A DNA stretch of 44,081 nucleotides. Source: Polyangiaceae bacterium (GTDB lineage: Bacteria; Myxococcota_A; Polyangia; Polyangiales; Polyangiaceae). Under the pieces are notes generated by a model. That model did no database searches and was not told where the DNA came from. It worked only from the letters and a program-made list of their open reading frames with translations. Location: contig JABSRN010000023.1 in assembly GCA_013214025.1 (NCBI GenBank), positions 1 to 44,081 on the forward strand, in the 5' to 3' direction. The position numbers and the translations under genes are program-made. Below are positions 23,669-33,056 of this stretch, one piece after another; position 1 is the stretch's first letter, and each line of letters begins with the position of its first letter.

Positions 23669-26227
23669 ATGTCGATTTCTGAGTCAAACGTATTTCATCG
23701 TGGGGCGCGCCTGGTCCTGCGGTTTCGGGTCTTGGTGTTGGTCCTAACCCTTCTTCTTACGGGCTACTTGGGGCACCGCGCCGCTAGGGATCTCCGAATC
23801 AATAACAGTACCGATCTCTATATGCCGTCAGATGGCAAAGAGATGGCGGCGCTGCGCGCGTTGAGGGAGAGTTTTGGCGACGACCAGTTGTTCCTGATGG
23901 TGGTCGAAGGAGAGGTGTTCACGGACAGCTATCTTCATCGTCTGAGAACCCTGCATGAGAGCCTTGACGCCTTCGATTTTGAGACGACGGGCCCTCCGGA
24001 AGATTACTCGGAGGCGGTGTCGGGTCGAGTCACCCAGGCAGCAGCATCGAGTGATGAATTCGAGGAATTCGAGGACCACGCCTCCGGTGAGTCTTGGGGG
24101 GAAACCGGAGGCGGCTTTTTCGATGAGATCACCAGTTTAATCAACGTTCGACACACTACGATGCGAGAGGGGGCGCTGCATGTTGGGGGCCGACTGGATG
24201 AGTGGTCCGGCGGCGGGTTGGAAACTCTCAAGAAGGACGTGCTGAGCGATCGGAGCTTGGTGGGACAAGTGATAGGGGCGGGGGCCGGGCACTCTGTCGT
24301 CATTCTTCGGAGCCAGCCGCTCAATGAAGTCGACTCGAGACAGCTCTCTGCCGTGCTCCGAAAAGTTGCCGAGGAGCAGTCGGGCGAAGGCTTTCGGCTC
24401 TATCTTGCGGGTTGGCCCACCGTGACGGCAGCCTTGGCGGATGCGCTCAAGGCTGAGCAGGCAAAAATATCAGCTGCCTCGGGCCTGGCATTGATTCTGC
24501 TGCTGTGGTTATTCTTTCGGCACCCGATTGGATTTATGGGCCCCTTGGTGGTGGTGGCCATGTCCGTTGTCTGGACGCTGGGAGCGATGACCGTGGTCGG
24601 CATCAAACTGACGGCGGAAGTCCAGATCGTATTGTGCTTCATACAGATTGTGGGCATTGGAGACACCGTGCACATCATCAGTGTGTACCGGGGGCTTCGC
24701 CGGCAGGGGGTTGCCAACGACAAAGCTATATGTGGCGCCGTGGCCACTACGGGTTTGCCCATCCTATTTACAACACTGACGACAGCGGCGGGGCTGATGA
24801 GCTTTCTTGTCGCCGAGACTCCGCCCATTCGCTATTGCGGACTCTTCGGGGCGTTGGGGGTCTTCGTTGCGCTGGTGCTCAGCTTCACGGTGATGCCAGC
24901 GCTACTGAGCTATAATACTAAAAGCCTGTTGGGCGTCTCGGCGGAGGACAAACGAAGCCGCGACTGGTTGGACCGATTACTGGCGTGGGGAGCGGGACTG
25001 TCCCGGCCCACTCCGACGCTGGGTAATCGTCCGGCTTGGCGAGTCGCGGCCTTCGCTGCAGTCTTTACGCTGACGATGAGTTTCTGCGCCAGTCGCGCTC
25101 GGGTAGCGCACGACCCGTTGCGATGGTTCCCCGAAGACTCTGCGTTGCGAGTCGCGTTTCGCACCATTGACGAACACGTGGGCGGAGCGGCGAATCTGGA
25201 GCTCGTGGTTCAGGCGCTTCCCGGTAGCTCATTGTGGGATCGCGGCACGCTGGTGGCGCTGGAGCGTCTTGAGCAGCACGCATTGGCCTACGAAGACGAA
25301 GAGATCGATACGAAATTTGTGACCAACGTCACGTCGGTGTTGGACGTGATTCGTGAGAGCAACCGCGCGCTGCACGGCGGCGATATTGCCCACTACCGAT
25401 TGCCCGATAGCCAGCGCGCCGCCAGCGATTTGTTCACGCTATTTGAAGGCTCCGGACCCGGGCAGCTGAAGCGGCTGATGACGGTGGACGGACAGCGTAC
25501 AGTGATGACATTGCGCGTTCGTTGGTTTGATTCCACCCTGTACGAACGTTTCTTGGACCACATCAACGCTGGGGCAACGGAATTCCTCGGGCCGTACGCA
25601 ACCGTACATGTGACGGGAAACGTGTCCACGAACACAAAAATTGCCGGGGCGTTGATTCGCGACCTTTCCCGGAGCGTCGTGTTGGCCTTTTGCTTGATCA
25701 CCGTCATCATGGTCGCTCTGTATCGAGATCTTAAGTTGGGGCTCGTCGCCATGGTGCCCAATTTGACCCCCGCCATCGCCGTGCTGGGAGTGATGTATCT
25801 GGTGGACATCCCCTTGGATGCCGCGAGCATATTGCTTTCGTCGTTGATCCTGGGGGTGGCAGTCGACGATACGATACACTTCATGCATCAGTTTCACGTT
25901 CACTACGGCCTGCATGGGAGTGTCGATGATGCTATCGATGCGGCGATGAATCATGCCGGGCGTGCCTTGGTATCCACGAGCACCATTCTTTTCTTGGGCT
26001 TTGGTACCTACCTCGTAGGGGATCTAGGCACCTTCCGAGTGTTTGGTGTGATGATGACGGCGGCTATTGTTGTGGCCTTGGTCGCTGATCTGGTGTTCGC
26101 GCCGGCCCTGCTGCGGCTAATGTATAAAGATGTTCCTGCCAGGGGGGCGTCGCCAAACCATTCCGGGTTTGAGTCGCCAACGCCCGCATTGGAGACCCCC
26201 GGTGGCTCGCGCGCGGCGGGATATTGA
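23669..26227 (+). CDS. RND-superfamily (MMPL-type) exporter
   Basis: An 852-aa inner-membrane transporter of the MMPL/HpnN-like RND group. It has a TM1 after a short basic N terminus, a periplasmic loop of about 220 residues, five clustered TM segments, then the same layout again (second loop about 490-660, TM8-12 after it). Conserved motifs on the central helices are VGIGDTVHIISVYR and GVAVDDTIHFMHQFH, where the Asp is the proton-relay site of this family. Substrates of relatives are lipids, hopanoids or other hydrophobic molecules; none is fixed here. The Asp/Glu-rich stretch near residue 130 (DEFEEFEDHA) is unusual. It overlaps nothing and ends 8 bp before the convergent membrane protein gene. 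Confidence 0.85.
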   Translation: MSISESNVFHRGARLVLRFRVLVLVLTLLLTGYLGHRAARDLRINNSTDLYMPSDGKEMAALRALRESFGDDQLFLMVVEGEVFTDSYLHRLRTLHESLDAFDFETTGPPEDYSEAVSGRVTQAAASSDEFEEFEDHASGESWGETGGGFFDEITSLINVRHTTMREGALHVGGRLDEWSGGGLETLKKDVLSDRSLVGQVIGAGAGHSVVILRSQPLNEVDSRQLSAVLRKVAEEQSGEGFRLYLAGWPTVTAALADALKAEQAKISAASGLALILLLWLFFRHPIGFMGPLVVVAMSVVWTLGAMTVVGIKLTAEVQIVLCFIQIVGIGDTVHIISVYRGLRRQGVANDKAICGAVATTGLPILFTTLTTAAGLMSFLVAETPPIRYCGLFGALGVFVALVLSFTVMPALLSYNTKSLLGVSAEDKRSRDWLDRLLAWGAGLSRPTPTLGNRPAWRVAAFAAVFTLTMSFCASRARVAHDPLRWFPEDSALRVAFRTIDEHVGGAANLELVVQALPGSSLWDRGTLVALERLEQHALAYEDEEIDTKFVTNVTSVLDVIRESNRALHGGDIAHYRLPDSQRAASDLFTLFEGSGPGQLKRLMTVDGQRTVMTLRVRWFDSTLYERFLDHINAGATEFLGPYATVHVTGNVSTNTKIAGALIRDLSRSVVLAFCLITVIMVALYRDLKLGLVAMVPNLTPAIAVLGVMYLVDIPLDAASILLSSLILGVAVDDTIHFMHQFHVHYGLHGSVDDAIDAAMNHAGRALVSTSTILFLGFGTYLVGDLGTFRVFGVMMTAAIVVALVADLVFAPALLRLMYKDVPARGASPNHSGFESPTPALETPGGSRAAGY

Positions 26228-26235
26228 GCGCAGAT

Positions 26236-27972
26236 TCAGTCCTTCGGAACGGTTGCGGGCCGCAGCAAGCGCATCGCGATCAGCAGCGAGAGCAAGCTGA
26301 TCAGCGCACCGAACACCAGCGCCACGGGGCGAAATTCGAAGGTGAGCCGGGGGGCATCCGGCGTCACGTTCATTCCGATGAGGCCCATCGGGGTCACCAG
26401 GGGACGACCGTCATGGCTTTGCCAGCTAGGGTGATAATTCATGTTCCACACGAGCAGTCCGGGGCTCGCCAAACCGACAGCTTCGATAGTTACGCTCGAC
26501 GGGGTCCATTGCACGATGCGCGCCTTGGCTGCAGGAGCTCCGTCAGGTACAGCCACCGCCACCTCACCCGCTTGCGGCCAAAGCTGCCGCGCAAACAATC
26601 GCGGAGCGGCAGGGTCGTAGCAATGTAGGTCGCCGCGATTGGCGAGGACGTCCAGTGTGCTGCTAGCCCGGTGCTCGCGGCTCATGGATTCCCGGTGACC
26701 AAGGTATGCTCGTTGGGTGAAGGGCTGTCGGAGCACGTCGCTGGCGGCACCGAGCGCGCCATCCTGCTGAGTGAAAGCCCCGCTCAGGATCGGGAATTGC
26801 AGCCACAGTAGGTTGCCGGCAATCAGTACCAGAGTTGGCAGCGCCCAGCGCCCGAGCTTGTCGAAACCAAGTGAGGCGGCGATCCCCCAGCAGATGGTCA
26901 TGTACAGGAACATCCGCGAGCAGACGCGGATCTTCGAAAACACCGGCAACTGGTGGAGTGCCGTCCAAGGATTGACCAGGCCTGTGTCGCCCAGGCCTGT
27001 CCAGAGGAATAGGAAGCCGAGAACAAGCCAGGGTAGGGCCTGCCGTTTCGCGATGCCCGCACCCGCGGCAAGAGCCGCCAGCAATACAGGGCCCAAGTAC
27101 GTGCCGTATTCGTGCCACCACCAAATCTGGCCGGCAAATCGTGTTCGTCCACCGCTGTTCTGGTTGGGGGCCAAAAATATATCAAACAGCGCAGAAGGGG
27201 GGATGGCTTCGGCGGGCAGAGCTCCTCGATTGAGTCCGGCGAGCAGTAAACCGGCAGGGAGCAGCAGAATGGCACTGAGCCCGACCGCCAACAACACGGT
27301 GCCCGCTGCCACCTGTAGCGGACGTGCTTGGCGGCTTCGGACGCTCTCGTAGACGACCCAGCTTCCGACTAAGAGCGAACCAAGAACGAATACTTGTAGT
27401 CCCCCTTCAAGCAGGATGACGGCGGACCAGAGCGCTGCGCTGACCCAACCGCGATTTCCGTGCGTCAACGATTGATTCATCCCGAGGAACACCCACGGCA
27501 GCAATACGACCGTCACGAGCCCGAGGTGTCCGGCCGCCACGTGCAGGGCGACGCTGCCGTTGCAGCAGACCGTGAGGGCGCAGAGCCAAGTTCCCCAGCG
27601 TCCCGCTCCAACTGAAGCGGCGAAGCGTCGAGAACCTTCTATGCCCAGCGCCAGGATCACGATCCACCAGATCCGGTTTCCCAAGAAGGGGCCGAACAGC
27701 ATGGTGAAACCGAAGCTGGGGGCGAACACCCGGGCCTGAAAGCTATCGATGAGAGACGCTCCACCGCAGTGATAAGGGTTCCATAGCGGAAGCTGCCCGT
27801 AGTCAAATACCGCGTGGTGAGCCGCCGTTGCCTGGGCGGTGAAGAAGTCCCAGTCACCGGCGCCTAGACAACTCGGGCAGGACAGCACGCCGATGCCGAA
27901 TAGCAGTGACAGAACTATGGACGGAGCCCAGCGCTGTGTGAGTGCAAGAACTGGCTGGAGTCGGCTGTCCAC
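26236..27972 (-). CDS. YfhO-like polytopic membrane protein
   Basis: A 578-aa protein with about 11 hydrophobic segments. The pattern LPLWNPYHCGG after the first TM helix is the hallmark of the YfhO/GT-C-like group, as is the C-terminal soluble beta domain with LLVWNMNYHPSWQ and DGRPLVTPMGLIGMNV before the last TM helix. An Asp near the start of the first periplasmic loop (GDWDFF) could be catalytic, as in GT-C enzymes. In Gram-positive relatives YfhO modifies wall polymers with a lipid-linked sugar. Here a role in envelope glycosylation fits the neighbouring glycosyltransferase and epimerase genes. Start ATG 27972. It is convergent with the exporter gene (8 bp between stops). Confidence 0.75.
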   Translation of the reverse strand: MDSRLQPVLALTQRWAPSIVLSLLFGIGVLSCPSCLGAGDWDFFTAQATAAHHAVFDYGQLPLWNPYHCGGASLIDSFQARVFAPSFGFTMLFGPFLGNRIWWIVILALGIEGSRRFAASVGAGRWGTWLCALTVCCNGSVALHVAAGHLGLVTVVLLPWVFLGMNQSLTHGNRGWVSAALWSAVILLEGGLQVFVLGSLLVGSWVVYESVRSRQARPLQVAAGTVLLAVGLSAILLLPAGLLLAGLNRGALPAEAIPPSALFDIFLAPNQNSGGRTRFAGQIWWWHEYGTYLGPVLLAALAAGAGIAKRQALPWLVLGFLFLWTGLGDTGLVNPWTALHQLPVFSKIRVCSRMFLYMTICWGIAASLGFDKLGRWALPTLVLIAGNLLWLQFPILSGAFTQQDGALGAASDVLRQPFTQRAYLGHRESMSREHRASSTLDVLANRGDLHCYDPAAPRLFARQLWPQAGEVAVAVPDGAPAAKARIVQWTPSSVTIEAVGLASPGLLVWNMNYHPSWQSHDGRPLVTPMGLIGMNVTPDAPRLTFEFRPVALVFGALISLLSLLIAMRLLRPATVPKD

Positions 27973-28356
27973 ATTGGAATATTAGAACAGTGCGCCTTCA
28001 TGCGAACAGCAAAGACGTGCGCTCGGTGATGTCTCCCGTTCGAGGCTGGCGGCGCTGGTGGGCTAGTGTTTTTACGGGTGGCTACGGGCGTAAAGCTTCG
28101 ATAAGCGGAGGGTTTTGTTGCCGGAGTGGTCTCGTCTATCCAATGGCCGGAGCCGATTACAGCGTTGAGATTGAAGGTGGTTTGGCTGCTGGTTGTCTGC
28201 TCGGGGGGGATGAATACGATCGAGCGTTGCCTGTCGGCGGCGCCGGTTCGATAGCGGCGGGCAATGAGCTTGCGCGGTTGAGTTGACGGCGTCGGAGTGA
28301 GCTGGGAAGTCTGGTGTCCCTGGGGTGCTGGGTGATTGTGGAATGAGGCGAAGACG
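27973..28356. other. Intergenic region between divergent genes
   Basis: About 385 bp between the YfhO-like gene and the esterase gene. I find no gene or structured repeat I can support. GAGG at 28344-28347 may serve as ribosome binding site for ATG 28357. Promoters for both genes should lie here but no consensus is clear. Confidence 0.4.
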
Positions 28357-29346
28357 ATGACGAGCAGGCTCAGCGCAGTGTTTGTTGGTGCACTCTTAGT
28401 TGGCACCAGCCTATTCACTTGTCTCCTTGGTGGGTGCGCCGTCGCGGGGAGCGCCCCGACGCTCAGTGGTACCGCTGACGCCGGTGGGGGTACCGGCGGA
28501 GGTGGTGCTGCCGGAGGTGGTGTCGAGGCTCCCCCCGATCAGCCGCCACCGATCCTCGGTAATGGACTCTCTGAGCACGAAGTGGAGGAGGGTTCATTCT
28601 TGATGTACGAACCTCGCACCGTCGCCATGGACGATCCGGTTCCCGTGGTGTTCGCTTTCCCAGGATTTGCCATGGACGGCGAGACGATGCGGGTTATCAC
28701 GGCGTTCGACCGGATGGCGGATGCGAACAACTTCGTCGTGATATTCCCGACGCGCACTTTCGAGGATGTCGGCGGCCGGGAGGTCTGTGGCATCGCCCGC
28801 TTGCTCACGCCGAATCCGGGTGATTCGATGGGTTTCTTTACCCAGATGTTGGACAGCGTCGAGAGCCTTCGTGCACTCGACCGCGATAAGGTTTTTGTTA
28901 CTGGGTTTTCATTGGGCGGATTTTTTTCCAGCACTATCGGCTGTCACCGTCCCGAATTGGTGCGAGCCATTGCGCCTCATTCGGGGGGCGGGCCCGGCAT
29001 CGATTGCATTCCGTCGAGCTTGCCCGTGATGATTCTCCACGGCACGGACGATCCTGTTGTGGATTACGAATGTGTCTCAACTCAAAGTCGCGCACGCTGG
29101 GCGATACATAACGGCTGCTCCGTTACCTCATTCGATGAGGTTCAGCTCATGAATGGTGTGTGCGAGGTGTTTCACGGCTGCGCCGAAGGCGGCGAGACGC
29201 GCTTCTGTTACTTCAAAGATCCCGCTGAAGACAAAGGCATGGGCCATGGCTGGGCGGGCGCCGAAGGGTTTCGGTTCTTCGCAGGGGGCACTCAATATGA
29301 AGACGCCACCCAGTTAGTTTGGGACTTCTTCGCCAGCACCCTGTAA
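28357..29346 (+). CDS. Exported lipoprotein esterase (PHB depolymerase/feruloyl esterase-like)
   Basis: A 329-aa alpha/beta hydrolase anchored as a lipoprotein. The signal peptide has lipobox LLGGC, followed by a Gly-rich linker and the catalytic domain from about residue 65. The nucleophile is S185 in GFSLGG (GxSxG), the acid is in GTDDPVVDYE, and the His is in GMGHGW, the LpqC/PHB-depolymerase arrangement. VVFAFPGFAMDG provides the oxyanion-hole strand. Family members cleave polyesters or plant phenolic esters outside the cell. The actual substrate is unknown. The start at ATG 28357 fits GAGG upstream better than 28336. Several Cys could form disulfides in the exported form. A duplicated 18-bp unit covers its stop codon. 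Confidence 0.82.
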   Translation: MTSRLSAVFVGALLVGTSLFTCLLGGCAVAGSAPTLSGTADAGGGTGGGGAAGGGVEAPPDQPPPILGNGLSEHEVEEGSFLMYEPRTVAMDDPVPVVFAFPGFAMDGETMRVITAFDRMADANNFVVIFPTRTFEDVGGREVCGIARLLTPNPGDSMGFFTQMLDSVESLRALDRDKVFVTGFSLGGFFSSTIGCHRPELVRAIAPHSGGGPGIDCIPSSLPVMILHGTDDPVVDYECVSTQSRARWAIHNGCSVTSFDEVQLMNGVCEVFHGCAEGGETRFCYFKDPAEDKGMGHGWAGAEGFRFFAGGTQYEDATQLVWDFFASTL

Positions 29347-29378
29347 CGGACAAGCTCAGCGTAACGGACGAGCTCAGC
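29343..29378. repeat. 18-bp tandem duplication spanning a stop codon
   Basis: GTAACGGACAAGCTCAGC (29343-29360) is followed directly by GTAACGGACGAGCTCAGC (29361-29378), one mismatch. The first copy contains the TAA stop of the esterase gene, so the duplication arose in and just after the gene end. Confidence 0.85.
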
Positions 29379-29384
29379 GTGACG

Positions 29385-29668
29385 ACCGACGCCCTGGGGT
29401 GCTGACTGCACTCGCAGTAGCAAAAATCGCCCTCTGACGGCTCTCCCAAGAAACAGAAGGAGACCGCTGTCTGGCAATAGCTATCGCAGAGGGGAACGGT
29501 TAGGCAGTCTCTGAGATCGAGACAGGCGTCGTGCGTGTCGTGTTGGACTTGACAATTCGAATAACTCGGTCTGCCGTCGGAGTCGCATTCGAGTTCGGAC
29601 CCCTGGGCAATGGCGCATTTGACTATGGCTTCGAACCCGCGGTCGCGTCCCTGTTCCAGTTCGTCCAT
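29385..29668 (-). pseudogene. Fragment of a Cys-rich protein
   Basis: A minus-strand frame with about 16 Cys in 95 codons: ECDSDGRPSYSNCQ, DACLDLRDCLTVPLCDSYC, SFCFLGEPSEGDFCYCEC. The spacing suggests a disulfide-rich secreted domain. The frame continues upstream (CYCDCMDELEQ) but a TAA lies ten codons before MDELEQ, and no signal peptide is present. Downstream it runs into the antisense of the esterase gene with loss of protein-like character, so the natural end is near 29385. It is probably a truncated relative of the window's Cys-repeat proteins. A short genuine gene is possible. Confidence 0.4.
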
Positions 29669-30097
29669 ACAATCGCAGTAACAGAGGCGTTATTGGTCGA
29701 GAATCGGAGTCGCTCTGACCACGGCACATGTTCGAACAGCCGAATACATCACCCCGGGTTAATCGGAGTTGGCGGACAGGACCGACATCTCTGTCCGGCG
29801 GAGATAGCTGAACTAGTTAAGCTATTTCCAGTGCTCATGGAGGCCAATAACGAGAAAGTATGTAGACGCCCTACAAAATCCATGCGGCCAATAAGACAAT
29901 GGTGGCCGATAGATGACTACATTGAAGTGGCCGCTCGGACGTGGCTGATGCGCTCCTCTTTGGCGGTTCACTGAACGATTTCAGACCCTTCGCGGAGCCC
30001 GGAATACGCTCGTCGGGGCCCGCGTAAGGTCAGCGGCTCTTGCCCACGAATAGGGAGCCGCAGTTCACTAATCGCAGCGCGGCGATCTCGCTGAGAA
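29669..30097. other. Stretch without a convincing gene
   Basis: About 430 bp between the Cys-rich fragment and the next lipoprotein gene, with slightly more A/T around 29830-29930 than the surroundings. Plus-strand open frames here lack any recognisable domain. No repeat or terminator is clear. Confidence 0.35.
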
Positions 30098-30904
30098 TTA
30101 AAAAATCGGATCGGAGCCGTTTTGACAGAGCGCAAACGCTTGCCCGGAAATCGTGAGAGCTGTGCCCTCGTGAGGGGTGAGGTTTTGTTGCGCGTTGGGA
30201 GGATCCGCACTGGGGATATTCTGCAGCATCCATACATTCGCAGTGTGAGCGACTCGTTGAATCTGCACGATCACCACTAACGAGTCGCCTTCGTTGTACG
30301 CGCTAGGAAGACTCGTTTCCGTGGTCTGGGGGGCCACGGTTCCGTCTGCGAAGCGCACCTTGATCTCATCCTCAAAAGCGTCGCGTGTGAGAAGAATGGT
30401 GTAGCTGCCGTCGCGGATGTTGATCGTCGACCTCACGCCGGATAACATGATGGCGCCGAATACCTCGATCTCATCACGCAGCACCGGCTCAGTGGAAGCG
30501 ATGGTAGTGACGCCTCCGATTGGGAATTCCCAACAGCCGTTCTCCAACCTGGGTTCGACGGGGCTGTAATCAAAGGGGATCGAGTCGTACAAGAAGTCAA
30601 CGGTGGGCTTGCCCCCGTCTTCACCGCCAGGCACCCAGCTGTCTATGGCGCCGTCGTGGATGCCCCCGCTGTGGATTGAGTCTTCTATAGCGGTATCGAG
30701 CGATGTATCGGCCACCGTGCGACTGTCGCTCATTCCTCCGTCCATCACCGTCCGCCCGCTGTCCTCGACGTTGCCGGCGTCGAGAAAATCGGCGTCGGTC
30801 GAGCCCCCCTCTTGAGTCAGTTCGGAGCTTCCATTTGGATCATTGTCGTCTTCAGTACAACCAAGATTCGCCATCATCGCGAATCCAAGCACCCATAGGG
30901 GCAT
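30098..30904 (-). CDS. Exported lipoprotein of unknown function
   Basis: A 268-aa predicted lipoprotein. From ATG 30904 the signal peptide runs MPLWVLGFAMMANLGC with the lipid-modified Cys at about 16. An Asp/Ser/Gly-rich linker of about 100 residues follows, then a beta-rich domain: GCWEFPIGGVTTIAST, EIEVFGAIMLSGVRSTINI, SYTILLTRD, and NVWMLQNIPSADPP. I do not recognise the domain. Two Cys in the mature part (GCWEF and ALCQNGSD near the end) could pair. The frame stays open upstream to 31387, but that extension is Arg-rich and unlike a protein start, so ATG 30904 is chosen. Confidence 0.7.
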   Translation of the reverse strand: MPLWVLGFAMMANLGCTEDDNDPNGSSELTQEGGSTDADFLDAGNVEDSGRTVMDGGMSDSRTVADTSLDTAIEDSIHSGGIHDGAIDSWVPGGEDGGKPTVDFLYDSIPFDYSPVEPRLENGCWEFPIGGVTTIASTEPVLRDEIEVFGAIMLSGVRSTINIRDGSYTILLTRDAFEDEIKVRFADGTVAPQTTETSLPSAYNEGDSLVVIVQIQRVAHTANVWMLQNIPSADPPNAQQNLTPHEGTALTISGQAFALCQNGSDPIF

Positions 30905-31487
30905 CGACCTAGCGGGAAAGGGCGGAGGAGTGGATGTTCCGAGTGTTGTCACTCGGCCTCGCCTTAGCACGCTCAGGCCGCCGTGACCGGCGCCAAGATT
31001 TGGAGCATTGTTTAGAATGGCGAGCGGCGGAGAATAGTCCACCACGTCGTCGCCGCCGGAGGGTGCGACGTGAAATTGGCTCGCCTTCTGTCGGACAGTT
31101 CCACAGTTGTGTCGGAGATCGCGAGCGAGTTGTTGTTGGGTAGCTCCACAATAGATGGGGGAAATGAAATCGCATATCGGGTTTTCTGGGGAGAGCTGCA
31201 ACGCCGCAAGCGCTCCCGCGCGATCTTGCGCAGAGAGGCGCGGCCCCGCCTTGCTGAATCGAGGGCGACGGCGGTATCGCGAGGGCCCGCGGTATCGCCG
31301 GTCGCATGCCTTCGCGGACGGCGGGTATCTAGAGGATGGATGGGCCGGAGCGGTTCGGGCAGGTGCCCCGGTCTGAGCAACCGTCAACGGGCGCGGCTGA
31401 GGAGCCTGGAGTCGATCAATACACTGACTGGCTAGACTCCTTTGCCCCTTGCGCCGAGCACGGTGGGCGCTGCTATACTCGGTTCTG
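30905..31487. other. Intergenic region, 580 bp
   Basis: Lies between two divergent genes. The minus frame of the lipoprotein is open through most of it, but the predicted peptide is Arg/Pro-rich with no domain. A TATACT hexamer at 31474-31479 sits only eight bases before ATG 31488; without a matching -35 box I do not call it a promoter. No repeats seen. Confidence 0.4.
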
Positions 31488-32954
31488 ATGAGCGAAAGTC
31501 TCCGCCCTCCGGGCGCGCCGAAGCGGATTGCGATTTTAATAGTCGCCTACAATGCAGCCTCCACTCTCCGTCAAGTGCTCGATCGGATCCCAGAATCGGT
31601 GTGGGAGGAAACAGCTGAGGTGATCGTCTTCGACGACGAAAGTACCGATGATACCTACTTGGTCGGGCTGGGCTACAAGGCTTTGCACGGTAAGAGTAAG
31701 CTGAGCGTATTTCGGAATGAACGAAACCAGGGATACGGCGGAAACCAAATGCTCGGTTATCGCTACGCCATCGACAAGGGTTACGATGCGGTCGCGTTGA
31801 TCCACGGCGACGGGCAATACGCTCCTGAAGAATTGCCGAAAATGTTGGCGCCCATCCTGAGCGGAGAGGCCGATGCAGTGTTCGGATCCCGCATGATGAC
31901 GGCGGGCGCGGCCTTGGAAGGAGGCATGCCTCGCTACAAGTATGTCGGCAATCGCATCCTCAGCGCATTTGAGAATAGCCTACTGGGCACCAAATTGAGC
32001 GAATTTCACTCGGGTTACCGTGTCTACTCCTGCGCCGCTCTCAGCCGGGTTCCCTTCGAGCTGAACACAAAAGACTTTCACTTTGACACGCAGATCATCA
32101 TTCAGATGTCGGCCGCTGGCATGCGTATCGTCGAGTTACCGATCCCCACCTACTACGGCGATGAGATATGCCACGTAGACGGCATTCGTTACGCCAAAGA
32201 CGTGGTAAAATCGGTCTTGCAGTTCAAGTTACATAGCTTCGGAATTCGTCGGGCTGCCGAATACGAGGTTCGCCCGCGCTACAGCATCAAGAAGAGCTTA
32301 CTGTCATCCCACGCGCAGTTGTTGAGCATGGTAGGCTCTGCCCGCTACGACATCCTTGACGCGGGTTGTGGCAGCGGTGAATTAGCGTCGCTGTTGCAAG
32401 ATCGTGGCCACAGAGTCACGGGGATGGACGCCCGCCCCCCGCAGACCCAGCTCGAAAAGTTCATCCAAACGGACCTGAGCTCGGGGCTCAAGCTCGAAGC
32501 CGACCAACGCTTCGACGTTATCCTGTTCGCCGATGTTCTTGAACACTTGCCGGATTCGGCGTTGCTGCTCCGGCAGGCGCGTGATCACTTGAAGCCTGGT
32601 GGTCGGATCTTGGTGTCCTTACCGAACGTCGCCCATTGGTCGATCCGCGCACAACTGGCCGCCGGGCGCTTCGAGTACGCCGATCAGGGTATCTTGGACC
32701 GAGGTCACTTGCGCTTCTTCACCGATCGAAGCGCTCGTCAGTTATTCGCGGAATGCGAGCTAGTGGTGCGGGATTGCTCCGTGACGCCGGTGCCCTGGGA
32801 GAAGGTGACCGACAACGCTGTGTTGCACGATGCCCTCGAGAAAGTCGATCACGGCCTGGGGCAGCTGAGTCCGAATCTGTTTGCCTACCAGCACCTGTTC
32901 ATGCTGGTCCCCGATCCGGAAGCCGATCGGGAGCCTCGCGTTGAGTCTAGCTAA
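31488..32954 (+). CDS. GT2 glycosyltransferase-SAM methyltransferase fusion
   Basis: A 488-aa bifunctional protein. Residues about 15-240 form a family 2 glycosyltransferase (IAILIVAYNAAST, EVIVFDDESTDDT, ALIHGDGQYAPEEL as DxD-like site, FGSRMM, FHSGYRVYS). Residues about 285-470 form a class I methyltransferase (YDILDAGCGSGELASLL as motif I, FDVILFADVLEHLPD, LKPGGRILVSLPNVAHW). This domain order is a known architecture in cell-surface polysaccharide clusters, where the second domain can methylate or cap the glycan. It is cytoplasmic, possibly membrane-associated. ATG 31488 is preferred to the upstream in-frame start at 31449, which adds a poor N-terminal extension. Intact. Confidence 0.85.
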   Translation: MSESLRPPGAPKRIAILIVAYNAASTLRQVLDRIPESVWEETAEVIVFDDESTDDTYLVGLGYKALHGKSKLSVFRNERNQGYGGNQMLGYRYAIDKGYDAVALIHGDGQYAPEELPKMLAPILSGEADAVFGSRMMTAGAALEGGMPRYKYVGNRILSAFENSLLGTKLSEFHSGYRVYSCAALSRVPFELNTKDFHFDTQIIIQMSAAGMRIVELPIPTYYGDEICHVDGIRYAKDVVKSVLQFKLHSFGIRRAAEYEVRPRYSIKKSLLSSHAQLLSMVGSARYDILDAGCGSGELASLLQDRGHRVTGMDARPPQTQLEKFIQTDLSSGLKLEADQRFDVILFADVLEHLPDSALLLRQARDHLKPGGRILVSLPNVAHWSIRAQLAAGRFEYADQGILDRGHLRFFTDRSARQLFAECELVVRDCSVTPVPWEKVTDNAVLHDALEKVDHGLGQLSPNLFAYQHLFMLVPDPEADREPRVESS

Positions 32955-33056
32955 CCGGGGTCCCTCTCGCGTGCTGCTGGCGGGATTCGGGGAAGTCGTC
33001 CAGACGACGAGCTGACATCCCATTGAGACGGCCGGGGCGTCAGTGCAGACACGTGC

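Noticed and set aside
27942-28286. Plus-strand open frame in the YfhO-esterase spacer
   Set aside because: Overlaps the start of the YfhO-like gene, has no recognisable domain and a poor start context.
30905-31387. Possible 160-codon N-terminal extension of the lipoprotein at 30098
   Set aside because: Arg/Pro-rich without domain, and an internal ATG at 30904 gives a textbook lipoprotein signal peptide.
31474-31490. TATACT directly before ATG 31488 as a leaderless promoter
   Set aside because: Hexamer resembles a -10 box but no -35 element lies 16-18 bp upstream, and one hexamer is expected by chance.
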